Numbered from the stretch's first letter, positions 1 through 8,828 are shown. The stretch: 64,000 nucleotides of DNA from AP-15 sp963698995 (GCA_963698995.1 CAVOTD010000033.1:1-64000), one strand, 5' to 3'. Numbers and translations: made by a program. Notes: generated by a model not told the origin, from the sequence alone.

Positions 1-149
1 GAAATTATCAGCCGGTCAGGCGTTCAGGGTTGCTTATATGAAGCCGGTCCTCGCGATGCCTATATCGCGAAATCCCGTAGTGGCTCTTTGATACTGAGTT
101 TGACTGACCCGGCTTGTAGGCCGGGCGCTTTTTCGGCGAGGGAAATCTC

Positions 150-626
150 ATGGACAAAGGCTCTGCTATGCCAGGATTACCGAGCTACTCAATGTCAAAG
201 CCGCCCGATACGGTGAGGCTCATCCGGCGAGCGGTGCACGCGGACATCCACGAATTATGGAGATCAGACATGCCGTTGGCGAGAACCGGCTATCTGACCC
301 GAACTCCGTCACCGCCGCAGATTGTGCCGAATTCATGGATCGGTCGGAAATTTGGGTGTGGGTAGAAGAAGGCTTAATTCTGGGTTTCGCAGCCGGCGAC
401 CCACGTGATGGGTGACTGGGCGTCTCCATTGCCCCGGCCATGAAGGTCGCGGCATCGGTCGGGCGCTCCTTCGGCTTGCCTGCGAAACCATTCGAATTCT
501 GGCTACAGCATCGCGACCCTGAGCACAGATAAGGGAACGCGCGCTGAGCGGTTCTATCGGGCGCATGGTTGGACTGTGACCGGAAGAAACCAGAAAGGAG
601 AACTCGTCTTTGAGAAACGGCTTTAG
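150..626 (+). pseudogene. GNAT acetyltransferase remnant
   Basis: The three frames of this stretch, read in turn, give the parts of a small GNAT N-acetyltransferase. The N-terminal part has RLIRRAVHADIHEL. The central strand reads IWVWVEEGLILGFAAGD, the acetyl-CoA-binding motif A reads GHEGRGIGRALLRLA, and the C-terminal helix and strand read ERFYRAHGW and FEKRL. At least two frameshifts and one in-frame stop separate them, so it cannot make protein as written. It ends 4 bp before the IS3 inverted repeat at 631. The substrate cannot be inferred. Confidence 0.6.
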
Positions 627-694
627 ACGGTGACGTGACCCCCTGAAACTCCGCCAGGAATAATTAGAGTCCGCCCCAGGAGAGGGACGGGCAG

Positions 695-961
695 ATGAAG
701 CGATCAAGGTTCACGGAAGAGCAGATCATTGGGATTTTGCGGGAGCAGGAGTCGGGTGTCCCGGTGATGGACCTGTGCCGCAAGCACGGGCTGAGTTCGC
801 CGACATTCTACAAGTGGAAAGCCAAGTTCGGCGGGCTGGACGTGTCCGAAGCTCGGCGGTTGAAGACGCTGGAGGATGAGAACGCCAAGCTTAAGCGGAT
901 GCTGGCGGACGCAATGCTGGACAACGTTGCGCTGAAGGATCTGCTGGGAAAAAAATGGTGA
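695..961 (+). CDS. IS3-family transposase OrfA (helix-turn-helix subunit)
   Basis: This is an 88-residue OrfA with the usual IS3 layout. An N-terminal helix-turn-helix carries FTEEQIIGILRE and CRKHGLSSPTFYKWK. The C-terminal leucine-zipper-like helix is rich in E, L and K (LKTLEDENAKLKRML). The gene ends GKKW at a run of seven A residues directly before the orfB ATG. That is the classic -1 slippage signal that fuses OrfA to OrfB in this family. OrfA is intact here, but orfB is not, so the copy should be unable to transpose on its own. Confidence 0.85.
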   Translation: MKRSRFTEEQIIGILREQESGVPVMDLCRKHGLSSPTFYKWKAKFGGLDVSEARRLKTLEDENAKLKRMLADAMLDNVALKDLLGKKW

Positions 962-1912
962 CGCCCGCCGCGCATCGGGAGGCTGCGGGATATCTGCAGT
1001 CGACCTACGAGATGAGCCAGCGGCGGGCGTGCCGAGTGATCAGCCCGACCGAACCGAGCGTGCGTTAGTCACGCCAGGCGGTCGGATGACGGAGCGTTGC
1101 GCGAACGCCTGAAGGCCTTGGCCCAGGAGCGAGGGCGCTTCGGCTATCGGCGGCTGCATGTGCTGCTGCGGCGCGAGGGCCATGCGGTCAACAGGAAGCG
1201 CGTCCAGCGGATCTACCGCGAGGAGCGGCTGACGGTGCGGCGCCGCGGCGGGCGCAAGCGGGCGATCGGCACGCGAAGGCCGATCGAGACGCCTCTGGCG
1301 GCCAACAAGCGCTGGAGTCTAGACTTCGTCTCCGACCAGATGACGGACGGGCGGCGCTTCCGCATCCTGACCGTGATCGACAACTGCACGCGCGAATGCC
1401 TGGCCCTGGTGGCCGACACGTCTCTGTCGGGACGCAGGGTCGCTCGCGAACTGGACAACATCGTCCGTCAGCGCGGGCGCCCGGGAGCCATCCTCGCGAC
1501 AACGGTACGGAATACACCTCCAATGCCATCCTCGGCTGGGCGGATGACACCGGCGTGGACTGGCACTACATCGCGCCCGGCAAGCCTCAGCAGAACGGCC
1601 ATAACGAGAGCTTCAACGGCCGGCTGCGGGACGAACTGCTGAACGAGACGCTCTTCCGATCTCTGCCCCACGCCCGCGCCGTGCTCGATACCTGGCGCAG
1701 TGATTACAATACCAAGCGCCCGCATTCGAGCCTCGGTTGGCAGACACCGTTGGCTTTCGCGGCAGCCTGGCAGCGTCGGTGTGCGCAACGGGACAGGACG
1801 CTCCCGCGATCTGAGGGCTTCGCGCCCTGTCCCGTTGCGTCGGGCACCGAAAAACAAATTCAATCACCCAGAGACTCTGGTTCCCCATGGATGAAAGTCG
1901 GGGAGCACGTCA
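955..1912 (+). pseudogene. IS3-family transposase OrfB, frameshifted
   Basis: The integrase (DDE) subunit starts at the ATG overlapping the orfA end. It reads MVTPAAHREAAGYL, meets an in-frame TAG at 1066-1068, and resumes one frame over near 1076 (LRERLKALAQERGRFGYRR). A second shift near 1495 returns it to the first frame at DNGTEYTSNAILGW. The DDE core is recognisable (RWSLDFVSDQM, DNGTEY, and the C-terminal RPHSSLGWQTPLAF). The reading frame continues past the IS end at 1912. Two shifts and a stop make it inactive. Confidence 0.8.
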
Positions 1913-2070
1913 ACGACGACGACTCGTACAGATGCGTTACCGCCGTGCCATCCGAGGGGGGGCAACCGGACACCAAGATCACTGTCCGAAATCTGTAACT
2001 CGGTGGGGACGGTCGGGCTCGGTCTTGTTTTCATCGCTCTGACAGACAAAGCTCAGAGACGGCCATGGGA

Positions 2071-2328
2071 TCATCGGGAGGACCAGTGGCGACTATCAGC
2101 CGCGAAAGGCAAGTCATTGTGGTTTTCACAAACACCGCATTGATAAACGGGGTTTCCGTTGATCGTCGAGGGATCGAAATCCTCTAAGATGACAGATCCG
2201 CAATGTCCGCAAATAAAATCGTCGCCGCCAGCGCCCGACACTCCTTTATCTGGAGGATTGTCCGGTTTAGTGTTTTTACTGGACCGACTGGTATCATGGG
2301 TATTGTTGCCAATTTCTTTCCTCCACAT
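2071..2328 (-). CDS. Small zinc-ribbon protein, unknown function
   Basis: This 85-residue protein has a charged N-terminus and a treble-clef-like zinc ribbon. The first knuckle is CGHC (FICGHCGSVIL), and after 21 residues the second knuckle is CGVC (YQCGVCENHN). Four cysteines at this spacing normally bind one structural zinc. I do not recognise a named family. It lies in the patch between the two IS3 copies next to broken clpS and a cold-shock gene, and is the only gene of that patch that looks intact. Conservation in relatives would tell whether it is real. Confidence 0.5.
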   Translation of the reverse strand: MWRKEIGNNTHDTSRSSKNTKPDNPPDKGVSGAGGDDFICGHCGSVILEDFDPSTINGNPVYQCGVCENHNDLPFAADSRHWSSR

Positions 2329-2590
2329 TTTTGACGTGGGTTCATCGATATCTCGAAAGTCACACGATCAACCCTGTTGTAGCTCACGTCACATTTTACC
2401 CCGGTTTATCCCGTGCGGGCGGATACGAGAAATGCCCTCACTCCGAGAGCATGTGATCGGGGCGAGCACGGACCCATATAGGTGTCGCGGAAACTCGCCT
2501 CGGAACGGTACACGGATCGGTGCTGGGTATTGGGCGAGCGATCAGCCGAGGAGCGTTCGAATTGCGAATGACGGATAGATTGGTATCGAG

Positions 2591-2954
2591 ATGGTGAACA
2601 CACTCAGCAGGTTTTTCTCACAACAACAGAATCCAAACCGCCTTGAACCCACGCGGAAACTGCAACTGGATCTACTCGAACGAGACGAGGTAAAGGCAAA
2701 ACGTCCAAGCATGTGGAACGTCGTCTTCTATAACGATGATTACACATCGAATGGATTTTGTCGAATTCGCCCTGAAGACGGTATTTCATATATCAACTCT
2801 CGATGCTCTGGCCTTGACCTTGGCGGTCCATACGAAAGGCAAGGGGATCGCGGGCACCTACACCTTTGAGGTCGCCGAACAAAAACAATGTGAGGTCTTG
2901 TTGATGGCCAAGATCGAGGAGCATCCGTTGAGGGTTGAAGTCGAGAGGGTTTGA
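2591..2954 (+). pseudogene. clpS: ClpS-type Clp protease adaptor, frameshifted
   Basis: ClpS delivers N-degron substrates to ClpAP. The first 50 or so residues end in the diagnostic MWNVVFYNDDYTS (family pattern VVLLNDDYTPM). The rest of the fold is one frame over: MDFVEFALKTVF, then VHTKGKGIAGTYTFEVAE, then HPLRVEVER. The shift is at about 2750, where TCGAATGG would be TCGATGG without one A, a clean +1. Removing that base gives an uninterrupted protein of about 120 residues. It is either a recent pseudogene or a base-call error. Confidence 0.75.
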
Positions 2955-3028
2955 CGACAGCCCGGAATTCGACCCGGCGTGGACTCGGCAGGGAGAATAT
3001 CCTGGGACGGTCAGACGGTTTTTCAGAC

Positions 3029-3505
3029 CTAGACCAAACGAACCTTCGCCCCCTCCAGCCCCTTCCTGCCTTCGACGATATCGAAGGTGACGTGTCCACC
3101 TTCGGTGAGGGCCGTGAGCCCGGATCGTTCAAGAGCCGAGATGTGGACGAATACGTCCTTCCCGCCATTATCGCAAGTGATAAAGCCGAAGCCCTTTTCG
3201 ATGTTGAACCACTTCACGGTACCTGTCTCCCCGACCGCTAGGCCAGAAGATGGCTCGTTCGATGTCGTCGCCCCGGAACTCGATCGCGGTGGTGTCTTAG
3301 GCTTAGCGGGGCTCGTGTCGACGCTCAGCACCTCGGTAACGTGCGGACCTGTGTGCCCCGGCCCGATGCGTACTTCGAGAGTGTCGCCCGGCTGGACGGC
3401 GTTGATGCCGCTCTGAGCAAGTACGGTTCCATGAAGGAAACCGTCGCCGGACCCATCCGACAGTTCGACGAAGCCAAATCCCTTGTCGGGATTGAACCAT
3501 TTCAC
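3029..3505 (-). CDS. Two-domain cold-shock protein (5' end disrupted)
   Basis: Two cold-shock domains are joined by a Pro/Ser/Thr-rich linker. Domain 1 starts at the first residues (VKWFNPDKGFGFVEL, then DGFLHGTVL). Domain 2 is residues 94-158 (TVKWFNIEKGFGFITCD, then KDVFVHISALE). Both keep the RNP1-like KGFGF and the RNP2-like VFVHIS or FLHGTVL that bind single-stranded nucleic acid. The GTG at 3505 falls inside the expected domain 1 N-terminus. The usual basic leader (RRRAFDADTYHP) is visible to about 3660 but in another frame, so the true start is lost by a frameshift. Confidence 0.7.
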   Translation of the reverse strand: MKWFNPDKGFGFVELSDGSGDGFLHGTVLAQSGINAVQPGDTLEVRIGPGHTGPHVTEVLSVDTSPAKPKTPPRSSSGATTSNEPSSGLAVGETGTVKWFNIEKGFGFITCDNGGKDVFVHISALERSGLTALTEGGHVTFDIVEGRKGLEGAKVRLV

Positions 3506-3892
3506 GACTGCTCGGACGGGAGGGTCGGACGTGACTCGAACCGGGCCTCGCTGAACCGGGGTCGACTTCCGAAAACGCGGGGCTGTGGATGGTAGGTATC
3601 AGCGTCGAAGGCGCGACGGCGCGAATTAGGCAAGTCTTGATCTCTCAATCTTACGTCCTGGTGGGTGGGTGCCTGATCGGCCCGGTAGAGCGACGATGGG
3701 TTGCTTTGTCTCAAATCTGGCGGGATTCTCGGTTCAACACCGTTCGAGAGGAACCGGAAAAGACCGTTAGGCTCAGCGGTGTGAATCAGGTGGCCTTGCG
3801 CTGTGCTTGGATCAAGTGGCAGCGGCTCAAGGTCAGGTTTGGCTTCGTTCCAATTGCTGGCCCGGTCGGGGCCTGGAGGGCAAGTGTCGATC

Positions 3893-4378
3893 TGACGTGC
3901 TCCCCGACTTTCATCCATGGGGAACCAGAAGTCTCTGGGTGATTGAATTTGTTTTCGGTGCCCGACGCAACGGGACAGGGCGCGAAGCCCTCAGATCGCG
4001 GGAGCGTCCTGTCCCGTTGCGCACACCGACGCTGCCAGGCTGCCGCGAAAGCCAACGGTGTCTGCCAACCGAGGCTCGAATGCGGGCGCTTGGTATTGTA
4101 ATCACTGCGCCAGGTATCGAGCGCCACGCGGGCATGCGGCAGTGAGCGGAATAAGATTTCGTTCAGCAGCTCGTCGCGCAGCCGGCCGTTGAAACTTTCG
4201 ATAAAGGCGTTCTGGACCGGCTTGCCCGGGGCGATGTAATGCCAGGCGACCTTTTGCCGATCCGACCAGGCCAGGATCGCGGTCGAGGTCAGTTCGGTGC
4301 CATTGTCCGAGACGATGCGGTGGGGCCGACCGCGCACGGCGACAATTCTGTCGAGCTCGCGCGACCCGAAGGCCTGAG
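3893..4378 (-). pseudogene. IS3 OrfB, C-terminal half
   Basis: Reading right to left, this half carries RGRPHRIVSDNGTELTS, WHYIAPGKPVQNAFIESFN and RPHSSLGWQTPLAF. These are the second and third acidic parts of the DDE integrase core and the usual C-terminus. The start is cut by the IS481 element at 4378. About 20 bp from the junction the frame is two bases short of the expected VARELDR reading, so the gene would be out of frame even after excision. It is nearly identical to the 3' half of copy 1. Confidence 0.8.
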
Positions 4379-5622
4379 GTGTAATAGCTTGGACTTAATC
4401 TGACAAACGTTGTTGGACTCCGAAGGAGCGAGGGCGGGGCGCGGTTCTCACCCCGAGCTGGGACCGCGACCCGCCCTTGGCGAGACGGAGATCGCGAAAT
4501 GACGCAAGAGCAAAAGGTGATTCGGGCGAAAGTTGGTTGGCTGGAGATTGCGAGCGGCTCGGCAATCTGACCAAGCCTGCAAGATGATGGGCTATAGCCG
4601 CGATGGCTTCTATGGTTTCCGAGGACTCTACGATAAAGGCGGTGAACTGGCGCTGCAGGAGATCAGCCGCCGCAAGCCGGTGCTGAAGAACCGCACGCCG
4701 GTCGAGATCGAACAGGCGGTGGTCGCGTGGCGGTCGAGCAGACGGCCTGGGGACAGGTCCGTGTTTCGGAGGCGCTGAAGCGGCGCGGTTTGTAGATCTC
4801 GCCCGCCGGCGTGCGCTGCGTCTGGCAACGTCACGATCTGACCTCAATGAAGCACCGCCTCAAGGCGCTCGAGGCCAAAGTCGCACAGGAGGGCATCCTG
4901 CTCACCGAAGCGTCAGGGAGTTCGCCGCGCTTGAGAAGGCCAGGCCGACAAGGAGGCACATCGGCGAGTTCGACAGCCGAGTGCCCGGGCTATCGCAGGG
5001 GGCGCAGGACACCTTCTATGTCGGAACGCTGAAGGGCGTCGGGCGGGTTTATCAGCAGACCTTAGATCGACGCCTACGCCAAGGTCGCTTTCGCCAAACT
5101 ATACGATCGCAAGACGCCGATCACCGCGGCGAGATCATCGAGATGATCGGGTGGTGCCGTTTTATGAGCGAGCACGGTATCCGCCTGTACGTCACGCGTG
5201 CTGACCGATCGCAAGGCGCCGAGTTTTGCGGCACGCCCAGAGCCACGGATACGAGCTCTATCTCGCGTTGAGGACGTCGGCCACAGCCGCACCAAGACCA
5301 AGAGCCCGCAAACCAATGGCACTTGCGAGCGCTTCCATCACGCCACCGTCCTCGACGAGTTCTACCCGGATTGCCTTCCGCAAGAAGATCTACCACGCGA
5401 TCGACGAGTTGCAGACGGACCTTCGACACCTGGCTGGTCGACTACAATCACCGGCGATCGCATCAAGGCCGGCTGGTGCTTCGGCAAGACCCCAATGCAG
5501 ACCTTTCTTGATGCGCTCCCTCTGGCAAAGGAGAGAATCATGGCGGCATGACGACCGGCGACGGCTATGCAGGCTCAATCAGCCAGACAGCGTCTGTCAG
5601 ACGAAGATCTCGACTATTACAC
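4379..5622 (+). mobile_element. IS481-family element inserted in IS3 orfB
   Basis: The ends are GTGTAATAG at 4379 and CTATTACAC at 5622, a perfect 9-bp terminal match continuing imperfectly inward (CTGACAAAC with GTCTGTCAG). A 5-bp direct repeat, CTGAG, flanks it (4374-4378 and 5623-5627), the expected target duplication size for IS481. The length is 1244 bp. It carries one degenerate transposase. Because it interrupts the IS3 copy, it arrived later. Confidence 0.88.
4499..5551 (+). pseudogene. IS481-family transposase, multiply frameshifted
   Basis: The gene starts ATGACGCAAGAGCAAAAG and ends at a TGA after MAA. The N-terminal helix-turn-helix part reads ACKMMGYSRDGFYGF, followed by EISRRKPVLKNRTPVEIE. 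Central pieces include GVRCVWQRHDL, LKALEAKVAQEGILLTEA and FYVGTLKGVGRVYQQT. The last DDE part is SRTKTKSPQTNGTCERFH and WCFGKTPMQTFLDALPLAKE. These pieces lie in all three frames with at least five shifts, so no active enzyme is made. The order and spacing match a full-length enzyme of about 350 residues. Confidence 0.8.
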
Positions 5623-6094
5623 CTGAGATCGATGTGTCGGCCACCAGCGCCAGGCATTCGCGGGTGTAGTCGTCGACTACCGCCAGGATGCGCAAACGCC
5701 GCCCATCGGTCATCTGGTCATGCACGAAGTCGAGCGACCAGCGCTGGTTCGGCCCGAGCGGCAGCGGCATCGGCGAGCGAACCCCAATGGCGCGCCTGCG
5801 CCCGCCGCGTCGGCGCACCATCAGCCGCTCTTCCTTGTACAGCCGGTAAACCCGCTTGCGATTGACAGTGTGGCCTTCCCGCCGCAGCAGCACCCAAAGT
5901 CGTCGATAGCCAAACCGCCGGCGCTCCTCAGCCAGCGCCTTCAACCGCTCGCGCAGCTGATCGTCATCACGCCGGTGCCGGTAGCGCACGCTCGACCGGT
6001 CCACGGCAACCACACGGCACGCCCGCCGCTCGCTCATCGCGAACTCACTTCGCAGATGAGCCACCGCCTCGCGGTCAGCAGCGGGCGTCACCAT
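5623..6094 (-). pseudogene. IS3 OrfB, N-terminal half
   Basis: It starts at the ATG directly after the A7 slippery run and reads MVTPAADREAVAHLRSEF. It continues through LRERLKALAEERRRFGYRR and the first DDE segment QRWSLDFVHDQMTDGRR to ADTSISG, where the IS481 element begins. The frame runs a few residues into the IS481 end before a stop. This half looks undamaged apart from the insertion. Confidence 0.82.
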
Positions 6095-6355
6095 TTTTTT
6101 CCAAGCAGCTCCTTTAACGCGGCGTTGTCGAGCATCGCGTCTGCCAACAGCCGCTTCAGTTTGGCGTTCTCCGCTTCCAAAGCCCGCAGCCGCTTCGCCT
6201 CGCTAACCTCGAGCCCGCCGTACTTGCTCTTCCACGTGTAAAACGTCGCATCGCTCATGCCGTGCTTGCGGCACAGCTCCCGTAACTGGTGTCCCGGCCT
6301 CCTGCTCCCTCAGGATCCCGATGATCTGTTCTTCCGTGTACCGTGACCGCTTCAT
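6088..6355 (-). pseudogene. IS3 OrfA, frameshifted
   Basis: The first residues MKRSRYTEEQIIGILREQE match OrfA of copy 1. Near 6288 the sequence ACGGGAGCTG has one G too many for the expected TELCRKHG, and the rest (ATFYTWKSKYGGLEVSE and the zipper helix) continues one frame over to GKKW. The change is net +1. Confidence 0.78.
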
Positions 6356-6421
6356 TCGCCCGTCCCCCTCGTCCGGAACTCTACCTCCTCATGGCTGATT
6401 TTTCGGGGAGCACGTCAGATC

Positions 6422-6727
6422 AACACCACGCGCGAAGTTCGGTCTAGGCTAGCTCCGACCGGCTGCGGCTCCTCTTCCCGCTCGCGAAACACGCCACCAA
6501 TGGTCTCGACCTTGTACCCGGCGCACCATCGCGCCTGGGATCTCCAGCGAGTGGTTCGAGATACACGGTAAGTCTTCACCGTGTTCGAGCGCTTCGAGAT
6601 CGTGTGCCGCTCGATGTTGCGGATATGATCACCGGGCCGAAAATTCACGGGGAAGATTAAGTGCCGCGTCACCGCGACAGACGGTAATCCGAATTCGAGC
6701 TTCACGCGCGCCAGGAGGGGAACCACA
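6422..6727. other. No gene recognised
   Basis: This stretch lies between the GATC target duplication and the SDR start codon. Short open frames exist on both strands but none resembles a protein family I know. A ribosome binding site (AGGAGGGGAAC) sits directly before the ATG at 6728. Confidence 0.4.
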
Positions 6728-7540
6728 ATGGGCAAGCTGGACGGGAAAGTAGCGATCGTTACCGGCGCGGCGCGTGGCCTCGGGCGCGCTTACGCAAAGC
6801 GGCTCGCCGGATTGGGTGCAAAAGTCGCGGTCGCTGACCTGAACCTGCGCTCATACGAGGAATTCGAGGCCGAAGCCAAGGACATGACAGCCGACAGCAC
6901 GGTCGCCGAGATCGAGGCGTCGGGCGGCACCCCGTTAGGCGTCGAGGTCGATGTTCGTGATCGCGAGGCGGTCGAGGCAATGGTGTCGCGGGTCGTCCAG
7001 GCGTGGGGCCGGGTCGATGTCCTGGTCGCGAACGCGGGCGGAGGTCGTGGCAGGCCGATGGACACCAAGGCCAGCACCCTCGATCCGGCGCTTTTGCAAC
7101 TCGTGACGGAAATGAACTTGTTCGGGACCGTCTATAGCTGCAATGCCGTTGCCCCGATCATGAAGCAGCAGCGTTCCGGGAAGATCATAACGGTAAGTTC
7201 GATCGCAGGCGCGGCACCATCCGCCGATGGCGGCTACGCCCATTACGGCGCAGCGAAAGCAGCCATCGCCCACTACACGCGATATCTAGCGCAGGATCTC
7301 GGGCCGTTCGGGATCACGGTGAACTGTATAGCTCCAGGCGTGATTGCGACCGGACGCATCATGCAGGCCGTCATTCCGGGCAGCAGCCAGAGTAATCGCG
7401 ATCGGGCGGAGTTGGTCGCTCTACGGCGGCTCGGGACGGTGGAGGATTGCGCCAAGGTCGTCGAGTTCCTCGCGACCGACCTTTCGGACTACGTGACCGG
7501 GGCCGTGATCCCAATCGACGGCGGATTGGTGCGGGGCTAG
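6728..7540 (+). CDS. SDR-family NAD(P)-dependent oxidoreductase
   Basis: This is a classical short-chain dehydrogenase of 270 residues, a normal length. The Rossmann nucleotide motif TGAARGLG is at residues 12-19, NAGG at 102-105, the catalytic Ser at 158 (VSSIAG), and Tyr173-x3-Lys177 (YGAAK). DLN near residue 37 favours NAD over NADP. The C-terminal PIDGG is typical. A good Shine-Dalgarno (AGGAGG) fixes the start. The substrate is unknown; the insert at residues 43-60 (FEAEAKDMTADS) resembles SDRs acting on terpenoid or steroid-like alcohols. It stands alone between the IS patch and the tRNA relics. Confidence 0.85.
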   Translation: MGKLDGKVAIVTGAARGLGRAYAKRLAGLGAKVAVADLNLRSYEEFEAEAKDMTADSTVAEIEASGGTPLGVEVDVRDREAVEAMVSRVVQAWGRVDVLVANAGGGRGRPMDTKASTLDPALLQLVTEMNLFGTVYSCNAVAPIMKQQRSGKIITVSSIAGAAPSADGGYAHYGAAKAAIAHYTRYLAQDLGPFGITVNCIAPGVIATGRIMQAVIPGSSQSNRDRAELVALRRLGTVEDCAKVVEFLATDLSDYVTGAVIPIDGGLVRG

Positions 7541-7663
7541 GGTCAACCTGTACCCGGCAGAGAACAGCAAAACCAAGAACAACAAAGTCTTCAGCCGTTA
7601 GACCCGCGTTAGACCCAACGGGTCCACCGAGCTTCGTAATCGGGGCTAAGTATCTGAAAAGGC

Positions 7664-7736
7664 TGGCTGGGGGACTAGGATTCGAACCTAGACTGGCGGA
7701 GTCAGAGCCCGCTACGCTACCGTTGGATGATGCCGA
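7664..7736 (-). pseudogene. tRNA-Gln(CTG) relic
   Basis: The reverse strand has an intact T-arm (CTAGG TTCGAAT CCTAG), the acceptor 3' half TCCCCCA-G-CCA, and an anticodon arm GCGGG CTCTGAC TCCGC with anticodon CTG. The 5' acceptor half (ATCGGCA) cannot pair with TCCCCCA at four of seven positions, and the D-stem is also broken. It is therefore a 3'-preserved, 5'-degraded tRNA, the usual look of a tRNA remnant left by element integration or by decay. Confidence 0.6.
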
Positions 7737-8003
7737 TTAGCTTGCTTGATCGGCACAAGCCCAGCGTTTGGTACACCGCAAAAGCTCGGGGGAACCTAGC
7801 AGCAGGGCGTTGTAACTCAACGGTTTCGGAATGTGTAAGCTGATCGCGTCAGGGTCGACGGTTAGCAAATCGTCGCAGGCAAATCATAATTGCTAACCTC
7901 TCCCGAGCCGAGTTGATGCGACCAGCAGGTCCGCATGAGGTCCGCACCTAAGAATTTGGCTGATGTACAACCATTTTTCTATGCGCCAAATACCTGAAAT
8001 AAT

Positions 8004-8063
8004 TGGTGGGTGCACAAGGACTCGAACCTTGGACCCGCTGATTAAGATAAGAGTCAGCTGCTC
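8004..8063 (-). pseudogene. tRNA-Lys(CTT) 3' fragment
   Basis: Only the 3' part of a tRNA-Lys remains: GAGCAGCTGACTCTT, then the T-arm CAAGG TTCGAGT CCTTG, the acceptor 3' half TGCACCC and A-CCA. A 5-base insertion (TCTTA-type repeat) disrupts the anticodon loop. Upstream sequence does not resemble the expected D-arm or the 5' acceptor GGGTGCA. It cannot fold into a tRNA. Confidence 0.6.
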
Positions 8064-8202
8064 GAAGCATCTCGACGCAGCCGCTGCCACTCCCCGACAA
8101 AGTACTGCTGTCCGGGAGCGTCCACGGGCGCTTATTGGTCAAAACTTGGACAGAGACGCTGCGGCGCGGCAGCTAGCTGGGACTATAAGTTATTGAATAA
8201 AT

Positions 8203-8278
8203 TGGCGTCCCCTACCGGATTCGAACCGGTGTTGCCGCCGTGAGAGGGCGGTGTCCTGGGCCTCTAGACGAAGGGGAC
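8203..8278 (-). tRNA. tRNA-Glu(CTC)
   Basis: The cloverleaf is complete: acceptor GTCCCCT pairs with AGGGGAC, the anticodon arm is CCGCC CTCTCAC GGCGG, and the T-arm is ACCGG TTCGAAT CCGGT. The discriminator is G and the CCA end is encoded. The anticodon CTC reads GAG. Confidence 0.93.
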
Positions 8279-8342
8279 GAGGCCACGAGCGTTAATACCG
8301 GTTGGCGTCGGCGGGATCAAGCGGACCCAACGGGATGCGCGT

Positions 8343-8828
8343 CTAATCGCGGAAATTGACGTATTGCAGAGGCTGGTCGATCTTCAGCCCGCGGGCGACC
8401 GCGATGGCGGCCTGGAGGTCGTCGCGCTTCTTGCCGGTGACTCGCAGCTCGTCGCCCTGAATCGAGGCCTGCACCTTGAGTTTGCTGTCCTTGATCTCGC
8501 GGATCAGCTGTCGGGCAAGATTGGCGTCGACCCCCTGACGCACCACGATCGTCTGCTTCAACGTATTTCCCGAAGCTTTTTCCGCCGGCTTGTACTCCAA
8601 CGCCGCCGGGTCCACCTTGCGCCGCGTCAGGTGCACCTTCAAGAGCTCGTGCATCTGCTTCAGCTTGAGCTCGTCGTCCGCCACGACGGTCAATATCCCT
8701 TCTTGGCGCTCGATCGTGCACTTGCTGCCCTTGAAGTCGAAGCGCGTCGCGATCTCGCGCGTCATGCCGGCGACCGCGTTGTCGACTTCGGCAAGATCGA
8801 TCCGGGAAACGATGTCGAAGCTCGGCAT
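8343..8828 (-). CDS. yajQ: YajQ-family nucleotide-binding protein
   Basis: This 161-residue protein starts MPSFDIVSRIDLAEVDNAV, the family signature. It continues with FDFKGSKCTIER, the central KQTIVVRQGVDANLARQLIREIKDSKLKVQ, and ends QPLQYVNFRD, all hallmarks of YajQ/DUF520. Members bind RNA or nucleotides, and one from Xanthomonas is a cyclic-di-GMP effector. Two tandem ferredoxin-like domains are expected. A Shine-Dalgarno (GGAGGGCGAC) precedes the ATG. It has no operon partner here. Confidence 0.95.
   Translation of the reverse strand: MPSFDIVSRIDLAEVDNAVAGMTREIATRFDFKGSKCTIERQEGILTVVADDELKLKQMHELLKVHLTRRKVDPAALEYKPAEKASGNTLKQTIVVRQGVDANLARQLIREIKDSKLKVQASIQGDELRVTGKKRDDLQAAIAVARGLKIDQPLQYVNFRD

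Larger units (their letters stand above)
631..1912 (+). mobile_element. IS3-family element, copy 1
   Basis: The element begins TGACGTGACCCC at 631 and ends GGGGAGCACGTCA at 1912. These are imperfect terminal inverted repeats, and both ends recur in the second copy at 3893-6417. It is 1282 bp, a normal IS3-family length, and carries orfA and a broken orfB. A 12-bp inverted repeat (1786-1797 with 1826-1837) near the 3' end could form a hairpin. Flanks are ACGG on the left and ACGA on the right, so any target duplication is eroded. It lies in inverted orientation to copy 2. Confidence 0.8.
3893..6417 (-). mobile_element. IS3-family element, copy 2, split by an IS481 insertion
   Basis: The ends are TGACGTGCTCCCC at 3893 and its inverted repeat finishing CACGTCA at 6417. 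A perfect 4-bp target duplication, GATC, flanks it at 3889-3892 and 6418-6421. The C-terminal half of orfB (3893-4378) and the N-terminal half with orfA (5623-6355) join in register when the IS481 element (4379-5622) and one CTGAG are removed. The restored element is about 1276 bp. orfA also has a +1 shift near 6288. It shares its ends with copy 1 at 631-1912. Confidence 0.88.

Noticed and set aside
2159..2578. 139-codon plus-strand frame over the zinc-ribbon gene
   Set aside because: The antisense zinc-ribbon reading is more protein-like; this frame has no pattern.
7447..7740. Open frame ending GGLGFEPRLAESEPATLPLDDAD
   Set aside because: It is the plus-strand translation of the tRNA-Gln relic, a well-known false protein.
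7963..8196. Open frame with GGCTRTRTLDPLIK
   Set aside because: It is a translation across the tRNA-Lys fragment, not a gene.
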